From NCBI RefSeq assembly GCF_029240175.1, contig NZ_JARBTM010000010.1, positions 1 through 64,000 of the forward strand: DNA of 64,000 nucleotides. The letters run 5' to 3'. The translations under genes were made by a program, and so were the position numbers. Position 1 is the stretch's first letter. Every line of letters starts with the position of its first letter. Below, one piece after another: positions 34,255-44,123 of the stretch. Under the pieces are notes generated by a model. It worked only from the letters and a program-made list of their open reading frames with translations. It made no database searches and was not told the DNA's origin. Source of the DNA: Anaerosolibacter sp. GTDB taxonomy: Bacteria > Bacillota > Clostridia > Peptostreptococcales > Thermotaleaceae.

Positions 34255-35733
34255 CTATAGAATGATGCAGATTAGCCCACCGCTGCCCTCATTGACAATT
34301 TTTTGCAATGTTCTCTGCATCTTATGCCTTGCATCTTCAGGCATCATAAATAGTTTATTCTGCAATTGCTCTTTCACGAGATCATGCAGAGATTTGCCAA
34401 ACATATTTGTCTGCCAGATTTTTGTTGGATCTGCCTCAAATTCTGCTAACAGATATTTTAGCATTTCTTCACTTTGTTTCTCAGTACCTACCAATGGTGA
34501 TACCTCTGTGGCAATATCTGCTCGAATCAAATGCAAAGAAGGAGCATTTGCCTTTAATTTAACACCGAATCTATTTCCATGTCTAAAAATCTCCGGTTCT
34601 TCTAGCTCTAGTTCCTGCAAGCTAGGAGGAACGAGACCATATCCAGTTTCTTTTACATCGATAAGCGCTTTTTCCACCTTGTCAAACTCTCGTTTTGCTC
34701 TAGAAAATTCTTTAATCAACCCTAATAATTGATGATCTCCCTCAATGTGATGGCCTGTTACTTCTTCTAATATATTGTAAAATAATCCTTCCTTTGTCTT
34801 CATCTTAATATGGGCAACACCTTCACCCAGTTCTATATCGCTCAATAGTGCTTCCGTAATGACTTCCTCATCAGTAAATGAACTAAGGGCATCACGGACA
34901 TCATTTATTTTTTTTACGTCTTTAGACCACTGCTTTACAGAATTTAGTATCTTACTCTTGAGCCAGTGATTTCCTTCTAAGCCATCCACCCAACCAGGTA
35001 ATGTAATGTTGATTTCTTTGATTGGGAATTCAAAAAGAACATTTTCAAGAATTTCATTTACATTTTCAATACTCATCCTGGCACAATCCGCAGCCACTAC
35101 GGGAACAGCATACTTCTCTTCCAATTGCCCTCTAAGCATTAATGCCTCTTCAGAGGAAGGATTTGTTGAATTCAAGATCATTATAAAAGGTTTGCTCAGT
35201 TCCCTTAATTCCCTTACAACTCTTTCTTCAGCTTCCCGGTAATCTTCCCTGTCGATTTCAGTTATGCTTCCATCGGTTGTAACCACAAGTCCTATGGTTG
35301 AGTGATCAGTTATTACCTTTCTTGTTCCGATTTCAGCTGCCTCTTCGAATGGAATTTCCTTTTCAAACCATGGCGTAGTAACCATTCTTGCTTTGCCATT
35401 TTCTTGATGGCCAAGGGCTCCGTTCACAAGGTAGCCTACACAATCAACCAGACGAACCTTAAATTTCGCATTATCCTTTAATGCCAGCTCAACGGCTTCA
35501 TTTGGGATAAATTTTGGTTCTGTTGTCATGATCGTTTTACCGGCTCCACTTTGTGGCAACTCATCTTTCGCCCTTTCTTTTCTATATGAGTTCTCCATGT
35601 TTGGTAATACCAATAAATCCATAAATCTCTTAATAAATGTTGATTTCCCAGTTCTTACCGGCCCAACGACCCCTATGTAAATATCACCTTGGGTTCGATC
35701 TGCGATATCCTTATATATATCAAATCGCTCCAC
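34255..35733 (-). CDS. spoIVA: stage IV sporulation protein A (spore coat ATPase)
   Basis: The 492-residue protein has an N-terminal TRAFAC-type ATPase domain with Walker A GPVRTGKST (24-32), a DCVGYLVNGALGH switch region and LNSTNPSS. A middle domain and the conserved C-terminus ending GGLICIIL follow. SpoIVA polymerises with ATP hydrolysis on the forespore outer membrane to form the coat basement layer. The start is GTG at 35733 after GGGAGGGG. A SigE-like promoter lies about 115 bases upstream. Its usual membrane anchor SpoVM was not found. Confidence 0.97.
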   Translation of the reverse strand: MERFDIYKDIADRTQGDIYIGVVGPVRTGKSTFIKRFMDLLVLPNMENSYRKERAKDELPQSGAGKTIMTTEPKFIPNEAVELALKDNAKFKVRLVDCVGYLVNGALGHQENGKARMVTTPWFEKEIPFEEAAEIGTRKVITDHSTIGLVVTTDGSITEIDREDYREAEERVVRELRELSKPFIMILNSTNPSSEEALMLRGQLEEKYAVPVVAADCARMSIENVNEILENVLFEFPIKEINITLPGWVDGLEGNHWLKSKILNSVKQWSKDVKKINDVRDALSSFTDEEVITEALLSDIELGEGVAHIKMKTKEGLFYNILEEVTGHHIEGDHQLLGLIKEFSRAKREFDKVEKALIDVKETGYGLVPPSLQELELEEPEIFRHGNRFGVKLKANAPSLHLIRADIATEVSPLVGTEKQSEEMLKYLLAEFEADPTKIWQTNMFGKSLHDLVKEQLQNKLFMMPEDARHKMQRTLQKIVNEGSGGLICIIL

Positions 35734-35851
35734 TACTTTTCCCCTCCCTTAATATTGAAATTATATATTTATTGATAAAATTAACGCATAAAATACTGTC
35801 CATCCCTCCTACAATGATCTGCTCAACAACATAGGACTATATTAACAATAT

Positions 35852-35880
35852 ATATATATGACTAGCTAAATCATAATATG
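35852..35880 (-). promoter_or_regulatory. candidate SigE promoter of spoIVA
   Basis: On the minus strand CATATT (35880-35875), 14 bases, then CATATATAT (35860-35852). This approximates the SigE pattern (ATATT, 14-15 bp, CATACAnT) and fits the known SigE dependence of spoIVA in Bacillus. Confidence 0.5.
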
Positions 35881-35949
35881 ACATCCTAGATAAAGAAGGA
35901 ATGGATTTTATACTTTATATAAGCTTACACAATCATGTCAATAAAAATA

Positions 35950-35976
35950 AAAGAGATACCCCTAAGATATCTCTTT
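35950..35976 (-). terminator. intrinsic terminator of gpsA
   Basis: On the minus strand AAAGAGATA, 9-base loop, TATCTCTTT, then TATTTTTATT. It ends the der-plsY-gpsA unit before spoIVA. Confidence 0.8.
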
Positions 35977-36005
35977 GTCCTATGTTATAATTTATTTGTG
36001 ACTGT

Positions 36006-37034
36006 TTACCATTGGATTTGCTGATTTGCTACAATTTCTTCCATTTCGTGGGTACGGCTTCTGATCATTAGGTTTACAACAGCCTCTTTTACATCCTTAT
36101 CCTCATAAAGAATATTGTAAATTTCAGATGTTATAGGCATTTCAACATCATATTTTCTTGATAATTCATAGGCGACCCTCGTTGTAACAACACCTTCAAC
36201 AACCATGCCAATTGAAGCAGTGGCTTCACTCAATTTTTTCCCCTGTCCGATTAAGATACCGCATCTTCTATTCCTACTATGCATACTGGTACATGTAACA
36301 ATGAGATCACCTATACCTGATAAGCCTGCAAAAGTTCCAAGATCAGCACCCATGATTTGACCAAGACGAGCAATTTCTCTAATCCCTCTGGTCATAAGGG
36401 CTGCCTTTGCATTGTCTCCAAATCCTAAACCATCAGAAATTCCTGCCCCTAAGGCGATAACATTCTTCAGAGCTCCGCCTAGCTCGACACCTGTTACATC
36501 AGGATTCGTGTAAATTCTTAATTTAGGAGAAATGAATATATCTTGCACGTATTCGGCGATACCTCGCTTATTTGCAGCAACCACGAGGGTTGTAGGCATA
36601 TCCCTGCAAACTTCCTCTGCATGAGATGGCCCAGATAGAACAGCAAAAGAGTTACTAGGCAGTTCTTGGGCGATCACTTCTGATATAGTCATTAAAGAAG
36701 ATCCTTCAAGGCCCTTCGCTGCATTTACAATTATTTGTTGATCACAGATCGAAGCTTTAAAGCTTTTTACGGTTTCCCGCACAGCTTGAGATGCTACAGT
36801 TAATAAAATAACCTCTGCATTCTTAACAGCACCGTGAATATCATGATAAAGTGTAATATTATTAGGCAATAACACGCCAGGAAGATATTTAATATTCTCC
36901 TTTGCTTGGTTCATCATATTAAATTGTTCTTTATTCCGCATCCACAAATTCACATTATGACCCTTTTTAGCGAGAGAAATTGCGAGGGCTGTTCCCCAAC
37001 TTCCTGCTCCAACAACACAAATACTTGACTTCAT
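36006..37034 (-). CDS. gpsA: NAD(P)-dependent glycerol-3-phosphate dehydrogenase
   Basis: The 342-residue enzyme starts with Rossmann motif VVGAGSWGTALA. It has SGPSHAEEV, the catalytic Lys in GVELGGALKNVIALGAG, and LSGIGDLIVTCTS. It makes sn-glycerol 3-phosphate from dihydroxyacetone phosphate for phospholipid synthesis, supplying PlsY encoded next to it. I prefer ATG at 37034 over the adjoining TTG at 37037. Confidence 0.97.
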   Translation of the reverse strand: MKSSICVVGAGSWGTALAISLAKKGHNVNLWMRNKEQFNMMNQAKENIKYLPGVLLPNNITLYHDIHGAVKNAEVILLTVASQAVRETVKSFKASICDQQIIVNAAKGLEGSSLMTISEVIAQELPSNSFAVLSGPSHAEEVCRDMPTTLVVAANKRGIAEYVQDIFISPKLRIYTNPDVTGVELGGALKNVIALGAGISDGLGFGDNAKAALMTRGIREIARLGQIMGADLGTFAGLSGIGDLIVTCTSMHSRNRRCGILIGQGKKLSEATASIGMVVEGVVTTRVAYELSRKYDVEMPITSEIYNILYEDKDVKEAVVNLMIRSRTHEMEEIVANQQIQW

Positions 37035-37052
37035 CAAAAGGCCCCCCCTAGA

Positions 37053-37646
37053 TTACTTAGTTCTAGACTTCTGTCCCAGTTTCGATTCTGTTCCCTTCAA
37101 AAGTCTGCTTATATTTTCCTTATGTCTATAGATTGCCATCAATGCCAAGACCAATCCAAATAAAAAGAACTTAAAGCCGGAAAACAATAAAAGGACTGGT
37201 AACAAACTAATAGCTACAACGGACCCTAAAGATACATATTTTGTCTTTGCAACAATCAAAACACCTACGATAATACAAATAATTGCAACAATTGGATTGA
37301 CAAATAGACCCACTCCGATGGAAGAAGCGATTCCTTTGCCACCTTTGAACCCTAAGAATATTGGCCAATTATGACCAATAACTACGGCAATTCCACAAAT
37401 CAAAGCTGTACCTTCACCCCCAAGTCGACTGCCGATCCAAACAGCCAATATGGCCTTCAAAGCATCCCCTATAAAGGTCACTAGCCCAGCCTTCATGCCC
37501 AGTGTTCTTAGTACATTGGTTGCCCCAGCATTGCCACTCCCATACTTCCGAATATCAATGCCTGCCCATAGTTTAGAAACAATGATTGAAGTCGAAAAAT
37601 TTCCGATGGTGTAGCTTAGTAAAATCGCCAATACCTTTAAAACCAT
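37053..37646 (-). CDS. plsY: acyl-phosphate:glycerol-3-phosphate acyltransferase PlsY
   Basis: The 197-residue integral membrane enzyme has the three PlsY motifs: SGNAGATNVLR, GHNWPIFLGFKGGKGIASS, and RHKENISRLLKG. It transfers acyl groups from acyl-phosphate to glycerol 3-phosphate. Acyl-phosphate can come from FakA, also encoded in this window. Its start overlaps the der stop by one base (TAATG), and gpsA follows after 18 bases. Confidence 0.97.
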   Translation of the reverse strand: MVLKVLAILLSYTIGNFSTSIIVSKLWAGIDIRKYGSGNAGATNVLRTLGMKAGLVTFIGDALKAILAVWIGSRLGGEGTALICGIAVVIGHNWPIFLGFKGGKGIASSIGVGLFVNPIVAIICIIVGVLIVAKTKYVSLGSVVAISLLPVLLLFSGFKFFLFGLVLALMAIYRHKENISRLLKGTESKLGQKSRTK

Positions 37647-38968
37647 TATTCATCCCCACCCTTTTCTCTATACTGAATCCAAATTGGCGTACCTTCAAAT
37701 CCAAAAGCTTCCCTAATTTTGTTTTCCAGATATCTCGTATAGGAAAAGTGTGTTAATTCACGGTCATTGATAAAAATAATGAATGTAGGCGGGCGTACAG
37801 ATACCTGGGTTGCATAATAAATTTTCAATCGTTTTCCCTTATCTGAAGGCGGTTGATTCAACAGCGTTGCCTCTCCAATAATGTCATTTAGCATACCTGT
37901 TTGAATCCGCATGGCGTGTTGATTGGAAACGAATTTTATATTTTCAAGGATCTGATGCATCCTTTGTTTGGTTTTAGCAGATACAAATATAATCGGCGCA
38001 TAGAGCATGAAGGAAAGCTTATCTTTGATATCCTTAATATACTGATTCATGGTATGGGTATCTTTTTCTACAATATCCCATTTATTTACAACAATTACAG
38101 TAGCTTTCCCTTGCTCATGGGCGTATCCTGCAATTTTTGTGTCTTGCTCTGTAACACCCTCATTGGCATCAATCACCAATAAACATACATCTGCCCGATC
38201 AACGGCAGTAAATGATCTTATAACACTATATTTCTCAATATTTTCATGTATTCTGCTTTTTCTTCGAATTCCAGCCGTATCAATAAAAACATATTTATCC
38301 TCTCCATGGGTAAATGGTGTATCAATAGCATCTCTGGTTGTACCAGCAATATCACTGACAATAACCCGTTCTTCTCCTAGAATGGAATTTATAATTGAAG
38401 ATTTGCCTACATTCGGCTTTCCAATAACAGCTACCTTTATGGTATCATCTTCATAAATTTCATCTCTATCTTCAGGAAACTTCGCTACAACTTCATCTAG
38501 CAAGTCTCCCAGTCCTAAGCTATTCACAGAAGAAATGGGAATTGGTTCACCCAGTCCTAATTGATAAAAATCGTAAAATGAGCTTGGTACATCCTTTGTA
38601 TCCACCTTGTTTACTACTAATAATACAGGTTTCTTCGTTCTCCTAAGCATGTTAGCAACATCTTCATCTGAAGCTGTCAATCCCTCTCGCCCATCTACCA
38701 TGAAGATGATTACATCTGCAGTTTCAATGGCGATTTCTGCCTGTCTTCTCATTTGTGACAAAATAATGTCTTGGGTATCTGGCTCTATCCCTCCAGTATC
38801 AATCATTATAAAGTTCGTATTTAGCCATTCAGCCTCTGTATATATCCTATCTCTCGTTACGCCAGGCTTATCTTCAACAATTGAAATCCTTTTCCCTGCA
38901 ATACGATTAAAAAAGGTAGATTTCCCCACATTGGGCCTACCCACAATAGCCACTATCGGCTTTGCCAT
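37646..38968 (-). CDS. der: ribosome biogenesis GTPase Der (EngA)
   Basis: The 440-residue protein has two tandem GTPase domains. The first has [13 protein letters not shown] and NKVD. The second has [17 protein letters not shown] and NKWD. A C-terminal KH-like domain (from about 350) follows. Der acts in 50S subunit assembly. It forms der-plsY-gpsA with overlaps, a common clostridial operon. Confidence 0.97.
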   Translation of the reverse strand: MAKPIVAIVGRPNVGKSTFFNRIAGKRISIVEDKPGVTRDRIYTEAEWLNTNFIMIDTGGIEPDTQDIILSQMRRQAEIAIETADVIIFMVDGREGLTASDEDVANMLRRTKKPVLLVVNKVDTKDVPSSFYDFYQLGLGEPIPISSVNSLGLGDLLDEVVAKFPEDRDEIYEDDTIKVAVIGKPNVGKSSIINSILGEERVIVSDIAGTTRDAIDTPFTHGEDKYVFIDTAGIRRKSRIHENIEKYSVIRSFTAVDRADVCLLVIDANEGVTEQDTKIAGYAHEQGKATVIVVNKWDIVEKDTHTMNQYIKDIKDKLSFMLYAPIIFVSAKTKQRMHQILENIKFVSNQHAMRIQTGMLNDIIGEATLLNQPPSDKGKRLKIYYATQVSVRPPTFIIFINDRELTHFSYTRYLENKIREAFGFEGTPIWIQYREKGGDE

Positions 38969-38990
38969 GACAATCCCTCCAATATCTCAA

Positions 38991-40310
38991 TCATTCTAAT
39001 ATTTTCCTTAAAAAATCTTTCCCATTTACAGCCGACACAACGACTCTCACACCCAGTTTTTCTTGCAACTCATCTACCGTCACATCATCAAGAAAAATTT
39101 GTTCACCTGTTTTTAACATAGATTCAGGGATGATTAATCGTTCACCTACATTTTTATGCTCTAACTGTTTGAAAATATCTTGGCCTGTAACCAAACCAGC
39201 AACAGTAATCGTTCTACCGAAAAATTCATTTTCTATGGTATGAACATCCAGCACAAGCCCTAGATATCTACGCTCTATTTCTCTGCAAAGTTTTGTAAGA
39301 AATGCTTCTGCTGATACACCCGTAACAATGCTGATTTTCTTGGGCCCAATCCTTTCAGTTTGAGCTTTTCGTAGTTGATCCATCAGTTCATACTCAAACA
39401 TGGCCATTAGTCCTACACCATTCTCGATTTGCAAAAATTCCTCATATTCCTCGTAGGATGGAATACTTCGATTTGCGAGAACATAAAACTCATCCGATAA
39501 AAATACAAATCTTGTTCCCAACTTCTTATACAACTGTATCTGCCAATTATTAATCTGTTCAATAACCTCATTTGCCCTATCTTTATCATAAATACTCAAT
39601 GGAAATAGGCTTTCTCTAAAGTTCGTTACGCCTACCGGAACGATAGCAACGCTCTCTAACGCAGGATATAACAGGGATAAATCCAAAATGGTCTTATCAA
39701 GGTTTTCACCATCATTTATTTGTGGGCAGAGTACAATCTGACCATTTATTCTTATACCCACATCAGTAAGTCTCTTTAATCGCTCATAGATATTACCAGC
39801 TGATTTATTGTTTAGCATTTTTATCCTAAGGACCGGATCTGTGGTATGTATAGATACATTGATAGGACTGATTCGGTATCGAATAATTTTATCAATGTCT
39901 TGGTCAGACATATTGGTCAAGGTAACAAAGTTGCCTTGTAAAAAAGATAATCTAGAATCGTCGTCCTTAAAATACAATGTTTCTCTCATTTTAGATGGCA
40001 ATTGATCTATAAAACAAAAGATACATTTGTTTCTACAACTTTTTGCTTTATCGATGATAGGATTTTCAAACACGATACCCAAATCCTCATCGTACTCTTT
40101 TGTTATATGATAGTGTCTAATTTCTTCATTTTGTTTTTTAATCAGTACATCCAATCGTTCATCAGCAATAAAAAACATGTATTCTATAATATCTTCAATT
40201 TTCTGTCCATTAATCGAAAGGAGAATATCCCCTTTCTCAAGGCCTATTCTCTCTCCAATGCTGTCTGGAACAACTTCAGAAATAACATTTTCGTATGATT
40301 TTTCTAGCAT
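38991..40310 (-). CDS. DUF512 family protein: PDZ plus radical-SAM-like Fe-S domain
   Basis: The 439-residue protein begins with a PDZ-like domain (about 5-60, VPDSIGERIGLEKGDILLSING). A Cys-rich radical-SAM-type segment CRNKCIFCFIDQLP and a TIM-barrel-like region with the NVSIHTTDP strand follow. The C-terminal DUF512 domain has VTGVSAEAFL and a terminal hydrophobic/beta part. The family is widespread in clostridia and cyanobacteria, with unknown reaction. ATG at 40310 is preferred to GTG at 40316. It precedes der by 22 bases. Confidence 0.88.
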   Translation of the reverse strand: MLEKSYENVISEVVPDSIGERIGLEKGDILLSINGQKIEDIIEYMFFIADERLDVLIKKQNEEIRHYHITKEYDEDLGIVFENPIIDKAKSCRNKCIFCFIDQLPSKMRETLYFKDDDSRLSFLQGNFVTLTNMSDQDIDKIIRYRISPINVSIHTTDPVLRIKMLNNKSAGNIYERLKRLTDVGIRINGQIVLCPQINDGENLDKTILDLSLLYPALESVAIVPVGVTNFRESLFPLSIYDKDRANEVIEQINNWQIQLYKKLGTRFVFLSDEFYVLANRSIPSYEEYEEFLQIENGVGLMAMFEYELMDQLRKAQTERIGPKKISIVTGVSAEAFLTKLCREIERRYLGLVLDVHTIENEFFGRTITVAGLVTGQDIFKQLEHKNVGERLIIPESMLKTGEQIFLDDVTVDELQEKLGVRVVVSAVNGKDFLRKILE

Positions 40311-40441
40311 TAACACACCTACTTAAAATCTAGTTTTAGTACCTGCTACTAATATTATTATATCATAAATATTTACGTTATGTACTACGTTTAGTAATAT
40401 TATCACGTTATTTAATTTTAAGTCAAGGAGTATATTTCCTC

Positions 40442-40636
40442 CTAGTGGCGGACAACCACGTATGTCCCGTTTTCTAAGTCGTGGACCATCCCCATGGTAA
40501 CTTTGGCAATCAAAAGAGCCAATCGCTCTTGATGCTCTTCTGAACTGGCATAAAACACGGGGGTTGAATTCGAAGAGACAACGTTTTTATCAGCAGTTAT
40601 TATGGCAACGATACTATCTTTAATTCCGAAATCCAT
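40442..40636 (-). CDS. small YIEGIA-partner (capping complex subunit) protein, 64 aa
   Basis: The 64-residue protein starts MDFGIKDSIVAIITADKNVV and ends with a short beta-rich tail (MVHDLENGTYVVVRH). I associate it with the small partner annotated as the capping-complex subunit for YIEGIA proteins, based on family recall and on its position 17 bases after the YIEGIA gene. Function is not established. ATG at 40636 follows GAGAGGGA. Confidence 0.7.
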   Translation of the reverse strand: MDFGIKDSIVAIITADKNVVSSNSTPVFYASSEEHQERLALLIAKVTMGMVHDLENGTYVVVRH

Positions 40637-40653
40637 ATTCCCTCTCCTCTCAA

Positions 40654-41571
40654 TTAGCTTCTGTTCATCTGGGTTCCTTTTGCTTTAAAAGGCTTTCGTT
40701 TCGCGGTCTCTAACACTGGCGTTCCTTCCACAGCTGCAACCAATAATTCACGATCCACCTCGGTAGGGACAATTACCATGATGATCGTACCATCTTGTGC
40801 ATTTCTCCTTGCTATAGGTGTAAATTCAGGCTCATCTACATCCTTTTGTATACCAAGATGAACTGCTACATTATGCTGAATTGCCTGCCTTTGTCCGGTA
40901 TTGGCTAAAGTTGCTTTTGCATCTACATTCTTTGGTACGATTTCTACAGCAACACCCTTTTCTTCATAAATCTTTTTCGTGCTTTTTAAACCGATATTCA
41001 TAATGACAATGCCATTTACCATTAATAAAGGTCCCTCAAAATATATTTTTCCTATTCTCACCTCTGCGATTTCGGCAACGCTTTGCCTTTTGAGCATACC
41101 TTTTAGAAAGACTATTACAAGCAGACCGACCACTATACCTACCATGATCTGTACAAACCTGGGCTGTTTCATCCAATGAGCAAAATAAATAGCAATGCTG
41201 GTCATTAAAGCTGTGATGATTACCATATAATTACGGGCTTCAAAGGCCTTCGCAATATCTTCTATGTAAGCCGTACCTCTCGGAACCAGTTCAGTGGGCT
41301 CAATATTATCCAAGCTTTGTCTTTCCATGCTTCTCACATCTCTAAACTGTTGCGCTGCCAAAGCCAAGAATGTAACAGCACTATACTCTTTGCTCAGCAA
41401 GGCTGGCAATGCTACAGAACCTAAACCGGCAGCAATAACCCCTAATGTCAGATGAGATAGCAAACCTTGTGGATAGCTTGGATACTGCCTATGATCTATT
41501 CGTATCATGTATAACCTAGCAAGCAGGCCCATCAACAAGGATGGCAGAATAACCACACCATAGTTTTCCAT
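40654..41571 (-). CDS. YIEGIA family membrane protein
   Basis: The 305-residue protein has several N-terminal hydrophobic helices (LLMGLLARLYM, GLLSHLTLGVIAAGLGSVALPALL), then GTAYIEDIAKAFEARNY, a variant (YIEDIA) of the family name motif. Two further transmembrane helices near 125-165 and a soluble C-terminal domain follow. The family occurs in spore-formers and is uncharacterised. ATG at 41571 follows GAGGAGG. The small partner gene follows closely. Confidence 0.8.
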   Translation of the reverse strand: MENYGVVILPSLLMGLLARLYMIRIDHRQYPSYPQGLLSHLTLGVIAAGLGSVALPALLSKEYSAVTFLALAAQQFRDVRSMERQSLDNIEPTELVPRGTAYIEDIAKAFEARNYMVIITALMTSIAIYFAHWMKQPRFVQIMVGIVVGLLVIVFLKGMLKRQSVAEIAEVRIGKIYFEGPLLMVNGIVIMNIGLKSTKKIYEEKGVAVEIVPKNVDAKATLANTGQRQAIQHNVAVHLGIQKDVDEPEFTPIARRNAQDGTIIMVIVPTEVDRELLVAAVEGTPVLETAKRKPFKAKGTQMNRS

Positions 41572-41744
41572 AATTCTCCTCCTCGTATTTTTTATCTGAA
41601 CCATTCGATTTTCCTATCTTTATTATGTGTGATAAAAAAGAATTTATAGGCTCCCCATCATAAAAGTAAGTATTTCCCTTCCTCATTTTTTTATTTCAGC
41701 TGTACTATCCATAGATTATTTCTGTTTTGCCTTTAAAAAAGTAA

Positions 41745-41773
41745 AAACAACCTCGTATTCACCAAGGTTGTTT
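41745..41773 (-). terminator. intrinsic terminator of the pst-phoU operon
   Basis: AAACAACCT and AGGTTGTTT pair around an 11-base loop, followed by TTAC on the minus strand. It lies 18 bases after the phoU stop codon. Confidence 0.75.
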
Positions 41774-41790
41774 CTATATGCATTAAAATC

Positions 41791-42441
41791 CTATGCCATC
41801 CAATAGTCTCCAGTTTGAATATATACCACCTTTTCGCAAACATTTTTTGCATAATCAGCAATTCTTTCAATATGCTTACAAATGAAAAGAAAGTATGTGG
41901 ACTGAGTAATTTTGTCTTGGTCCTCAATCATAATAACAATTAATTCGCTGTATACATCTTTATACAGAGCATCAATTTCGTCATCCAAATGCCATGTTTT
42001 TTTCGCTAAATCCACATCTTTTTTCACAAATGCATCCAATGAGTGTTTTACCATTTCCGCTGCTAGATCCGCCATTCTAGGAATACGTACCAGGGGTTTC
42101 ACATACTTTTCATTTGCCAATCGTATAGTGGTCTTTGCAATATCCGATGCATGGTCTGCCATTCTTTCTAGGTCCACTATTAATCTTAAAATAGAACATA
42201 TTTCTCGTAGATCAATAGCCATGGGTTGTTGTGTTGCAATAAGTTTTATACATTTATCTTCGATATCCTCTTCTAACCCGTTGATTACCTTATCTCCATC
42301 TATAACTTTCTGAGCCAGTGCAATATCTTGATTTTTTAATGATTTGATTGCATCTAAAATAGCTTCCTCTACCATGCTTCCCATTTTTAACAAATCATTA
42401 TGAAGTTTCTCCAATTCACTTATTAGATGTATTCTCGCCAT
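41791..42441 (-). CDS. phoU: phosphate signalling complex protein PhoU
   Basis: The 216-residue protein consists of two three-helix bundles with PhoU metal-cluster motifs EDIEDKCIKLIA and RMADHASDIAK, then ERIADYAKNVCE in the second half. PhoU couples the Pst transporter to the PhoR kinase, keeping the Pho regulon off in high phosphate. It ends the pstC-pstA-pstB-phoU operon. Confidence 0.96.
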   Translation of the reverse strand: MARIHLISELEKLHNDLLKMGSMVEEAILDAIKSLKNQDIALAQKVIDGDKVINGLEEDIEDKCIKLIATQQPMAIDLREICSILRLIVDLERMADHASDIAKTTIRLANEKYVKPLVRIPRMADLAAEMVKHSLDAFVKKDVDLAKKTWHLDDEIDALYKDVYSELIVIMIEDQDKITQSTYFLFICKHIERIADYAKNVCEKVVYIQTGDYWMA

Positions 42442-42460
42442 GTTTTCCCCTCCTTATTTT

Positions 42461-43222
42461 TTAACCAAATCTCCCTGTAATATAGTCTTCTGTTCTTTTA
42501 TCCCTTGGCTTTGAAAAGATATTATCCGTTAAATCAGTTTCTATGATCTCACCATTCAAAAAGAAGGATGTAAAGTCAGAGACCCTTCCCGCCTGCTGCA
42601 TATTATGGGTTACAATGACAATGGTATATTTCTTTTTTAATTCCTCCAGTAAATCTTCAATTTTTAATGTGGAGATTGGGTCAAGAGCAGATGTTGGCTC
42701 ATCCATTAACAATACATCTGGTTCAACAGCCAAGCATCTTGCAATACATAGTCTTTGCTGCTGACCACCAGAGAGGCCAAGGGCTGGCTTATCCAATCGA
42801 TCCTTTACCTCGTCCCATAATGCAGCGCCTCTCAAACTTTTTTCCACAATCTCATCAAGTGCTGTCTTACTCTTTACCCCATGAATTTTGGGGCCATAGG
42901 CTACATTTTCATATACCGTCTTAGGAAAAGGATTTGGTTTTTGAAAAACCATTCCAACACTCTTTCTAAGCTGAATTAAATCACATTTGTCATCGTAAAT
43001 ATCTGCACCATCCAGAAGAATTTCGCCTTTAATTTTCACATTATCTATCAAATCATTCATTCGATTCAGTGTTCTGATAAAGGTAGACTTACCGCAGCCG
43101 GAAGGCCCTATCAAAGCAGTTACTTTATTTTCCATAATATCTAGATTAATGTCTATTAAAGCTTGAAAATCACCATAAAAAAGATTCAAGTCATTCACTT
43201 TAATCTTCGTTCGATTCATCAT
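42461..43222 (-). CDS. pstB: phosphate ABC transporter ATP-binding protein PstB
   Basis: The 253-residue ATPase has Walker [10 protein letters not shown], the LSGGQQQR signature and Walker [13 protein letters not shown]. The [13 protein letters not shown] start and FNRMND-type segments are typical of PstB. It powers high-affinity phosphate import with PstSCA. It lies 15 bases after pstA and 19 before phoU. Confidence 0.97.
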   Translation of the reverse strand: MMNRTKIKVNDLNLFYGDFQALIDINLDIMENKVTALIGPSGCGKSTFIRTLNRMNDLIDNVKIKGEILLDGADIYDDKCDLIQLRKSVGMVFQKPNPFPKTVYENVAYGPKIHGVKSKTALDEIVEKSLRGAALWDEVKDRLDKPALGLSGGQQQRLCIARCLAVEPDVLLMDEPTSALDPISTLKIEDLLEELKKKYTIVIVTHNMQQAGRVSDFTSFFLNGEIIETDLTDNIFSKPRDKRTEDYITGRFG

Positions 43223-43237
43223 CTTACTTTCCCCCTT

Positions 43238-44122
43238 CTATGCTTCAATCTTTGTTCTTTTCATGTACTTATTGGCTAGGATATTGGCACTGAAATTTAT
43301 CAGAACAACAAAAATGATTAAGACCGTTGCCGTTGCAAATGTCTTTTCTTTTGACAACCCTTCCGATGCCAATATATATAAATGTACAGACATGGTTCTC
43401 GTTGGGTCCATGATAGACATCGGCAGTCCTAAAGAACTTCCTGCTGTTAACATAACCGCCGCAGTTTCTCCTACTGCACGACCAATTCCTAGGATTAATC
43501 CTGTTAATATGCCCGATATACTACTAGGTAAAACAACCTTTATGATTGTCTGCCACTTTGTAGCACCAAGGGCTAAGCTGCCTTCACGGAATGACTGAGG
43601 TACAGTCTTTAATGACTCTTCGGTGGTACGAATGAGTGTCGGTAGGATCATGATCGCTAAGGTTAAACCGCCCGATAGAATAGACCATCGAAATCCCAAT
43701 AATATAACAAAGAATACAAACCCAAATAGACCAAATATGATGGATGGAATGCCTGCCAATGTTTCCGTCCCGAACCGAATGATCTTTACTAATTTCGTTT
43801 CTTTGGCATACTCTGTCAGATAAATTGCAGCTGCAACTCCTATTGGCGTTGCAATGGCAATTGATACCAAAGTTAAATAAATTGTTCCTACAATGATTGA
43901 AAAAATACCGCCTTTTCTACCCATGCTGCTAGGCTCCTGAATAAAAAAATTGAAATCAATATGCTTTACACCATTCATTAAAACGTAGCCTATAATCGAT
44001 ATCAAAGCTACAAGCGTCAATATAGCCGCAAGGTAGATAGCAAAATAAGATACTTTTTCCTTTATATTAAGATTTATCTTCTTATTTGATATCATGATTT
44101 TACTAGCCTGCATCTCCATCAT
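43238..44122 (-). CDS. pstA: phosphate ABC transporter permease PstA
   Basis: The 294-residue membrane protein has six predicted helices and the ABC permease EAA-like loop EGSLALGATKWQTIIKVVLP, plus GIPSIIFGLFG. PstA and PstC form the phosphate channel. It is separated from pstC by one base and from pstB by 15, so translation is likely coupled. Confidence 0.96.
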   Translation of the reverse strand: MMEMQASKIMISNKKINLNIKEKVSYFAIYLAAILTLVALISIIGYVLMNGVKHIDFNFFIQEPSSMGRKGGIFSIIVGTIYLTLVSIAIATPIGVAAAIYLTEYAKETKLVKIIRFGTETLAGIPSIIFGLFGFVFFVILLGFRWSILSGGLTLAIMILPTLIRTTEESLKTVPQSFREGSLALGATKWQTIIKVVLPSSISGILTGLILGIGRAVGETAAVMLTAGSSLGLPMSIMDPTRTMSVHLYILASEGLSKEKTFATATVLIIFVVLINFSANILANKYMKRTKIEA

Positions 44123-44123
44123 T

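Noticed and set aside
34262-34732. 156-residue plus-strand ORF opposite spoIVA
   Set aside because: Serine-rich shadow of the spoIVA coding strand. No start signal.
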